Shown: one piece after another, positions 6,302 to 9,096 of the stretch
Layout of the letters: the number at the start of each line of letters is the position of its first letter
Position numbering within the stretch: position 1 is the first letter of the stretch
NCBI GenBank assembly: GCA_903868295.1
Contig: CAIPUQ010000440.1
Coordinates: forward strand, 1-9,096
Direction of reading: 5' to 3'
DNA length: 9,096 nucleotides
DNA from: an uncultured Roseiflexaceae bacterium
Lineage (GTDB): Bacteria; Chloroflexota; Chloroflexia; Chloroflexales; Roseiflexaceae
The notes under the pieces: generated by a model
Databases searched by the model: none
Seen by the model: the letters and a program-made list of their open reading frames with translations, nothing else
What the model was told of the DNA's origin: nothing
Made by a program: the position numbers and the translations under genes

Positions 6302-6332
6302 AAAAACGACCACGTGCACCGCACGTGGTCGT
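6302..6332 (-). terminator. Terminator-like hairpin between pdxS and pdxT
   Basis: A perfect 12-bp inverted repeat (6306-6317 and 6321-6332) has a 3-nt loop and is followed on the minus strand by a run of five T (6306-6302). It starts 12 bases after the pdxS stop codon. The T-run ends 18 bases before the pdxT ATG, leaving room for the pdxT ribosome site but not for a separate promoter. It is probably a leaky terminator or an RNA-processing/stabilising hairpin. Confidence 0.75.
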
Positions 6333-6344
6333 CCGGTGTAGGAT

Positions 6345-7232
6345 TTACCAGCCGCGGTTTGCCAACAGTTGATCCTGTGGCAATGTGCTAATGTCGATGC
6401 CGACCATGGCCTCGCCGAGGTTCTTGCTGACTTCGGCGATGATGGCTGCATCGCGATAATGGGTCGTGGCCTGCACGATTGCCTTGGCGCGCTTGGCAGG
6501 ATTGCCCGACTTGTAGATACCTGACCCGACAAACACACCGTCGACGCCCAATTGCATCATCAAAGCAGCGTCTGCTGGGGTTGCAATACCACCTGCAGCG
6601 AAGTTGACGACGGGCAAGCGACCGGCCTGGGCGACGGACTTGACCAGGTCGTATGGTGCCTGCAAGTTCTTGGCAGCTGTGAAGAGTTCGTCTTCGGACA
6701 TACCATGGAGCTTGCGGATTTCGCCGTATACGGTACGTGCGTGGCGCACGGCTTCGATGACGTTGCCCGTGCCGGCTTCACCCTTGGTGCGCAACATGGC
6801 GGCACCTTCGGTGATGCGACGGAGTGCTTCGCCCAGGTTTTTGCAGCCATTGACGAAGGGGATTTTGAACTTGTGTTTATCGGTGTGGAACTCGTCATCG
6901 GCAGGTGATAGTACTTCGGATTCGTCGATGTAATCGACCCCCAATGCCTCGAGAATCTGTGCTTCGACGAAGTGACCGATACGCGCCTTGGCCATGACGG
7001 GGATGGTCACAGACTCTTTGATGCGCAGGATTAACTCCGGATCGCTCATACGAGCAATGCCGCCTTGTTTGCGTATATCTGCTGGGACGCGTTCGAGTGC
7101 CATAACTGCAACAGCGCCTGCTTCTTCTGCGATTTTGGCCTGTTCTTCGTCGATGACATCCATAATGACGCCACCCTTGAGCATTTGAGCGAGACCAGCT
7201 TTCGTGGTCCAGGTTGACTTTTCGATAGCCAT
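6345..7232 (-). CDS. pdxS: Pyridoxal 5'-phosphate synthase lyase subunit
   Basis: 295 residues, full length. PdxS forms a dodecameric (beta/alpha)8 barrel that makes PLP directly from ribose 5-phosphate, glyceraldehyde 3-phosphate and ammonia supplied by PdxT. Catalytic residues are present: D25 in V-I-M-D-V-I, the Schiff-base lysine K82 in V-M-A-K-A-R-I-G-H, and the second lysine K150 in R-T-K-G-E-A-G-T-G-N (equivalent to K81 and K149 of the Bacillus enzyme). The phosphate-binding G-S-G-I-Y-K-S-G block is present near the C-terminus. ATG at 7232 was chosen over one 26 codons upstream because AAGGAG lies nine bases before it and the family N-terminus follows. An extended -10 promoter lies about 55 bases upstream. 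Confidence 0.98.
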   Translation of the reverse strand: MAIEKSTWTTKAGLAQMLKGGVIMDVIDEEQAKIAEEAGAVAVMALERVPADIRKQGGIARMSDPELILRIKESVTIPVMAKARIGHFVEAQILEALGVDYIDESEVLSPADDEFHTDKHKFKIPFVNGCKNLGEALRRITEGAAMLRTKGEAGTGNVIEAVRHARTVYGEIRKLHGMSEDELFTAAKNLQAPYDLVKSVAQAGRLPVVNFAAGGIATPADAALMMQLGVDGVFVGSGIYKSGNPAKRAKAIVQATTHYRDAAIIAEVSKNLGEAMVGIDISTLPQDQLLANRGW

Positions 7233-7277
7233 GCGGTGAGACTCCTTGCAATCGTCGGAAAACAAACAACAGACGCG

Positions 7278-7300
7278 ACTGTGCAAAATTGTACCACAGT
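7278..7300. promoter_or_regulatory. Inverted repeat over the pdxS promoter -10 (possible operator)
   Basis: ACTGTG (7278-7283) and CACAGT (7295-7300) form a 6-bp inverted repeat with an 11-base spacer that contains the pdxS -10 hexamer. The position overlaps -10 and the likely transcription start, where a repressor would act. No regulator gene is in the window, so this is only suggestive. Confidence 0.35.
7288..7296 (-). promoter_or_regulatory. Extended -10 promoter of pdxS
   Basis: On the minus strand TGGTACAAT gives an extended -10 (TGn) joined to TACAAT, one base from consensus (7288-7293). No good -35 is found at 16-18 bases, as is common with extended -10 promoters. The predicted start is near 7281, giving a leader of roughly 50 bases before the pdxS ATG. 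Confidence 0.6.
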
Positions 7301-7320
7301 TGCTTCGCATTAAGAGGGTG

Positions 7321-7352
7321 AAAAGCGGAGTCCGGCAGACGCCGAACTCCGC
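7321..7352 (-). terminator. Intrinsic terminator of the superoxide dismutase gene
   Basis: Arms 7325-7336 and 7341-7352 pair over 12 positions with a 4-nt loop. The one non-Watson-Crick position is a G-U pair in minus-strand RNA but an A-C mismatch in plus-strand RNA, which supports the minus orientation. Four T residues follow. It begins 24 bases after the sod stop and separates sod from pdxS. Confidence 0.8.
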
Positions 7353-7376
7353 ACTCCAACCAAGATGAATAAGAGA

Positions 7377-7982
7377 TTAGCGGCCGTACTTCTTGGCCAC
7401 GACGTCCCAGTTCACCACGTTCCACCAGGCTGCCAAATAATCGGCGCGGCGGTTTTGATAGTTGAGGTAGTAGGCATGCTCCCAAACATCAACGCCCAAC
7501 ACAGGGGTCAAACCCTGCATGATGGGGCTGTCTTGGTTGGGGGTGCTGATGACTTTGAGTGCACCGGCTGCATCGCTGACCAACCAGCTCCAACCGCTGC
7601 CGAAGCGCTTCATGCCGGCGTCGTTGATCGCAGCTTTGAGCTGATCCAACCCGCCAAAGGTGTTGGTGATGGCCACGGACAAGGTGCCGGTAGGAACCTT
7701 TGAGCCGCCTGGGGTCATCAACTCCCAAAACATGGTGTGATTGACATGCCCACCAACGTTGTTGATGAGGGCCTGACGAATGCTGTCGGGAGTATCGCTG
7801 ATTTTGGCGAGCAAATCTTCGGCGCTCAAGGCCTGCAATGCACTGTGGTCGTTCAATGCGTTGTTCGCATTGGTGACGTATGCGGCGTGATGCTTGCCGT
7901 GGTGAATCGTCATGGTGGCGGCATCGATATGCGGCTCGAGGGCAGTCACATCATATGCCAGAGCGGGCAATGTAAACGGCAT
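7377..7982 (-). CDS. sodA: Superoxide dismutase, Mn/Fe family (Mn-type features)
   Basis: 201 residues, full length. It dismutates superoxide to oxygen and hydrogen peroxide, probably in the cytoplasm since no signal peptide is present. All four metal ligands are visible: H27 in T-I-H-H-G-K-H-H, H82 in H-V-N-H-T-M-F-W, and D165 and H169 in G-V-D-V-W-E-H-A-Y-Y-L. The N-Q-D-S-P motif (149-153) with a Gly-Gly at 77-78 is typical of Mn enzymes rather than Fe enzymes, although cambialistic use cannot be excluded. ATG at 7982 follows AAGGAGG with a five-base spacer; the longer open frame upstream crosses the promoter and is not coding. It is a single-gene unit with its own strong promoter and terminator. 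Confidence 0.97.
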   Translation of the reverse strand: MPFTLPALAYDVTALEPHIDAATMTIHHGKHHAAYVTNANNALNDHSALQALSAEDLLAKISDTPDSIRQALINNVGGHVNHTMFWELMTPGGSKVPTGTLSVAITNTFGGLDQLKAAINDAGMKRFGSGWSWLVSDAAGALKVISTPNQDSPIMQGLTPVLGVDVWEHAYYLNYQNRRADYLAAWWNVVNWDVVAKKYGR

Positions 7983-8018
7983 GGAAGCCTCCTTGATGAA
8001 CAAAAATGTCCTATTGCG

Positions 8019-8048
8019 AGTATAGCATTCACCGCCAAACGCTGTCAA
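8019..8048 (-). promoter_or_regulatory. Sigma70-type promoter of sod
   Basis: On the minus strand TTGACA (8043-8048) and TATACT (8019-8024) are separated by 18 bases, with a TGn extension before the -10. This near-consensus promoter would start near 8012, giving a leader of about 30 bases. Its -35 lies five bases from the -35 of the opposite-facing HNH promoter. Confidence 0.8.
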
Positions 8049-8059
8049 AACCATTGACA
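8043..8059. promoter_or_regulatory. 17-bp palindrome formed by abutting divergent -35 boxes
   Basis: TGTCAA-AACCA-TTGACA is a palindrome with 6-bp arms and a 5-bp centre, made by the -35 elements of the sod (minus) and HNH (plus) promoters. RNA polymerase bound at one would sterically block the other; a dimeric regulator could also bind here. Confidence 0.6.
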
Positions 8060-8082
8060 CTCCCAAAACACTCCTGTATGCT
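8054..8082 (+). promoter_or_regulatory. Sigma70-type promoter of the HNH gene
   Basis: TTGACA (8054-8059) is followed after exactly 17 bases by TATGCT (8077-8082). The predicted start near 8089 gives an untranslated leader of about 138 bases before the ATG at 8227. The leader holds a 7-codon ORF (8093-8116) but no convincing terminator or riboswitch fold. Confidence 0.65.
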
Positions 8083-8226
8083 AGCAGTAGTGATGCCGAC
8101 AAGATACACCCACTAGATGTTGTGTGGTTCGTCGCTCTGCTTCCGATCACACTCTGTCCCCTGCGGGTGGTGCGTTGTGGATTTTTCATCCTTCCTCGCC
8201 TCATCGGACTGTGCCAGGAGGCCTGC

Positions 8227-8730
8227 ATGCAACGGGTATTGGTGCTGAACGCAAGTTACGAACCTCTGCAGTTGGTCCCCGCACGGCGTGCGCTTGTCTT
8301 GTTGCTCCAAGAAAAAGCCGAAGTCGTCGAAGCCGCCCAACGGTTCATGTGCGGGATAACGCGTCGCTATGCAATCCCGCTCGTCATTCGGCTCACCCGC
8401 TACATCCGGATCCCCCGCAACCTCAAACTACCGTGCACTCGTCATGGCGTCATCATGCGTGACAAAGAGACGTGTCAGTACTGCGGCGTGGCCACAACAC
8501 GGGGGCAACTGACAATTGATCATGTCGTCCCACGTGCCCATGGTGGCACCACCGAATGGCATAACGTCGTAGCGGCGTGCCGCTCGTGCAACCATCGCAA
8601 GGGTGGTCGCACCCCAACCGAAGCCAGCATGCCGTTATTGAGTGTCCCGCGCCAACCCACCTACATCGCATTTGCATTGTTGAATGAACTCGAACGCGAT
8701 GCAGTCTGGCGCAAATATAGTTTTGTCTGA
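8227..8730 (+). CDS. HNH endonuclease-like protein (McrA-type zinc HNH domain)
   Basis: 167 residues, of a widespread bacterial family beginning V-L-V-L-N-A-S-Y-E-P-L. The N-terminal part (1-70) is the family-specific domain with R-R-A-L-V-L-L-L and I-R-L-T-R-Y-I-R-I-P. The HNH nuclease core is at 83-130: C83-xx-C86 and C118-xx-C121 bind a structural zinc; the I-D-H99-V-V-P-R motif, N113 in E-W-H-N-V-V and H123 in C-N-H-R-K-G are the catalytic HNH residues. All are intact, so it should be nuclease-competent; the substrate and role are unknown. ATG at 8227 follows AGGAGG at five bases. An upstream in-frame ATG at 8122 gives a hydrophobic extension not typical of the family and without a ribosome site. 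It is the only plus-strand gene here. Its stop is one base from the trpD stop. Confidence 0.93.
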   Translation: MQRVLVLNASYEPLQLVPARRALVLLLQEKAEVVEAAQRFMCGITRRYAIPLVIRLTRYIRIPRNLKLPCTRHGVIMRDKETCQYCGVATTRGQLTIDHVVPRAHGGTTEWHNVVAACRSCNHRKGGRTPTEASMPLLSVPRQPTYIAFALLNELERDAVWRKYSFV

Positions 8731-8731
8731 G

Positions 8732-9096
8732 CTACGCAATAGCCTGGATCAGGCGATCACGTGCCGCGCCCGACGCAATTGATGCGCGGGCGCGTTCGAT
8801 TGCCGCGTGCCATGACTGCGTCATATCTGCAGTGCGAATGGCAGCGGCTGCATTGAAGACCACCACGTCGTGTTGTGGCCGGGTACCGTTTCCGGCGAGG
8901 ATAGCCCGGGCAATGGTCACATTTTCGGTGGTGTCGCCGCCTGCAAGCGCGCTGTTGGGTGCGCGGACCAAATCGAAATCGCAGCCATCGAGGAGCGTCC
9001 GCCCAATCGGTTGATTGGCATGGACCTCGTAGACGATGTTTTCGCCAGCCAGCGAAAGCTCGTCGACATTGCCATAGCCTGCAAAGACCATCACGG
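8732..9096 (-). CDS. trpD: Anthranilate phosphoribosyltransferase, C-terminal part (runs off the window)
   Basis: The last ~121 residues of TrpD, which joins anthranilate and PRPP in tryptophan synthesis. Motifs are V-F-A-G-Y-G-N-V-D-E-L-S-L (the Asp-Glu pair binds Mg-PRPP), the A-G-G-D-T-T-E-N-V block and the terminal V-V-V-F-N-A-A-A-A-I-R region followed by W-H-A-A-I-E-R-A. The N-terminal two thirds, including the PRPP loop, lie beyond base 9096, so the start is not in the window; the GTG at 9094 is an internal valine. Stop TAG at 8732-8734, tail to tail with the HNH gene. Whether other trp genes flank it cannot be seen. Confidence 0.93.
   Translation of the reverse strand, partial: VMVFAGYGNVDELSLAGENIVYEVHANQPIGRTLLDGCDFDLVRAPNSALAGGDTTENVTIARAILAGNGTRPQHDVVVFNAAAAIRTADMTQSWHAAIERARASIASGAARDRLIQAIA

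Noticed and set aside
6284..6538. N-terminal extension of PdxT into pdxS
   Set aside because: It is an out-of-frame shadow of pdxS and the intergenic hairpin. PdxT proteins start with the M-x-V-G-V-L-A-L-Q-G segment found at 6283.
8122..8226. Hydrophobic N-terminal extension of the HNH protein (possible membrane anchor)
   Set aside because: No ribosome site at 8122, while AGGAGG precedes 8227, and the family normally begins at that position.
7983..8228. N-terminal extension of superoxide dismutase
   Set aside because: It would translate through the sod promoter and ribosome site; the start at 7982 has AAGGAGG and the family N-terminus.

Overview
The window looks like an ordinary bacterial chromosome segment, most plausibly from the Chloroflexota (inference, moderate confidence). 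The reasons are the SpoIIIAA/Ycf45-like AAA ATPase with an R3H domain beside tmk and a PII-like c-di-AMP receptor gene, the HNH protein of the 'VLVLNASYEPL' family, the deoxyxylulose-5-phosphate-independent PLP synthase pair pdxS/pdxT, and many genes with strong AGGAGG-type Shine-Dalgarno sites. No rRNA, tRNA, CRISPR array or phage module is visible.

Nearly everything reads on the minus strand, right to left: the 3' end of trpD (8732-9096), a Mn/Fe superoxide dismutase (7377-7982), pdxS (6345-7232), pdxT (5717-6283), a GNAT-like protein (4684-5703), the R3H/AAA ATPase (2952-4712), tmk (2253-2927), a darA-like gene (1921-2256), a two-helix membrane zinc-ribbon protein (1368-1871) and a DsbA-like lipoprotein (712-1371). 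An intrinsic terminator (659-691) closes this run. Leftward of it is a REP-associated tyrosine transposase (RAYT, 73-594). The only plus-strand gene is the HNH nuclease-like gene (8227-8730). It fires divergently from sod out of back-to-back promoters and ends one base from the trpD stop.

The most interesting feature is the DsbA-like gene. Its reading frame is interrupted by one in-frame TGA (1180-1182) exactly where the first cysteine of the thioredoxin-fold CxxC active site belongs (D-Y-Q-[TGA]-P-Y-C). Fourteen bases downstream lies a perfect 7-bp hairpin with a 5-nt loop whose second base is G. That geometry matches bacterial SECIS elements. I therefore read the gene as one 219-residue selenoprotein: a lipid-anchored, extracytoplasmic UxxC thiol oxidoreductase. 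A simple gene caller would split it into an N-terminal stub and a truncated 141-residue protein. A nonsense mutation or sequencing error remains the main alternative.

Several control signals are also visible. A terminator-like hairpin sits between pdxS and pdxT. An extended -10 promoter with an inverted repeat lies upstream of pdxS. A 17-bp palindrome is formed by the two abutting -35 boxes of the sod and HNH promoters. Genes from R3H to dsbA are tightly packed, with ATGA overlaps at tmk/darA and zinc-ribbon/dsbA, which points to co-transcription and translational coupling.
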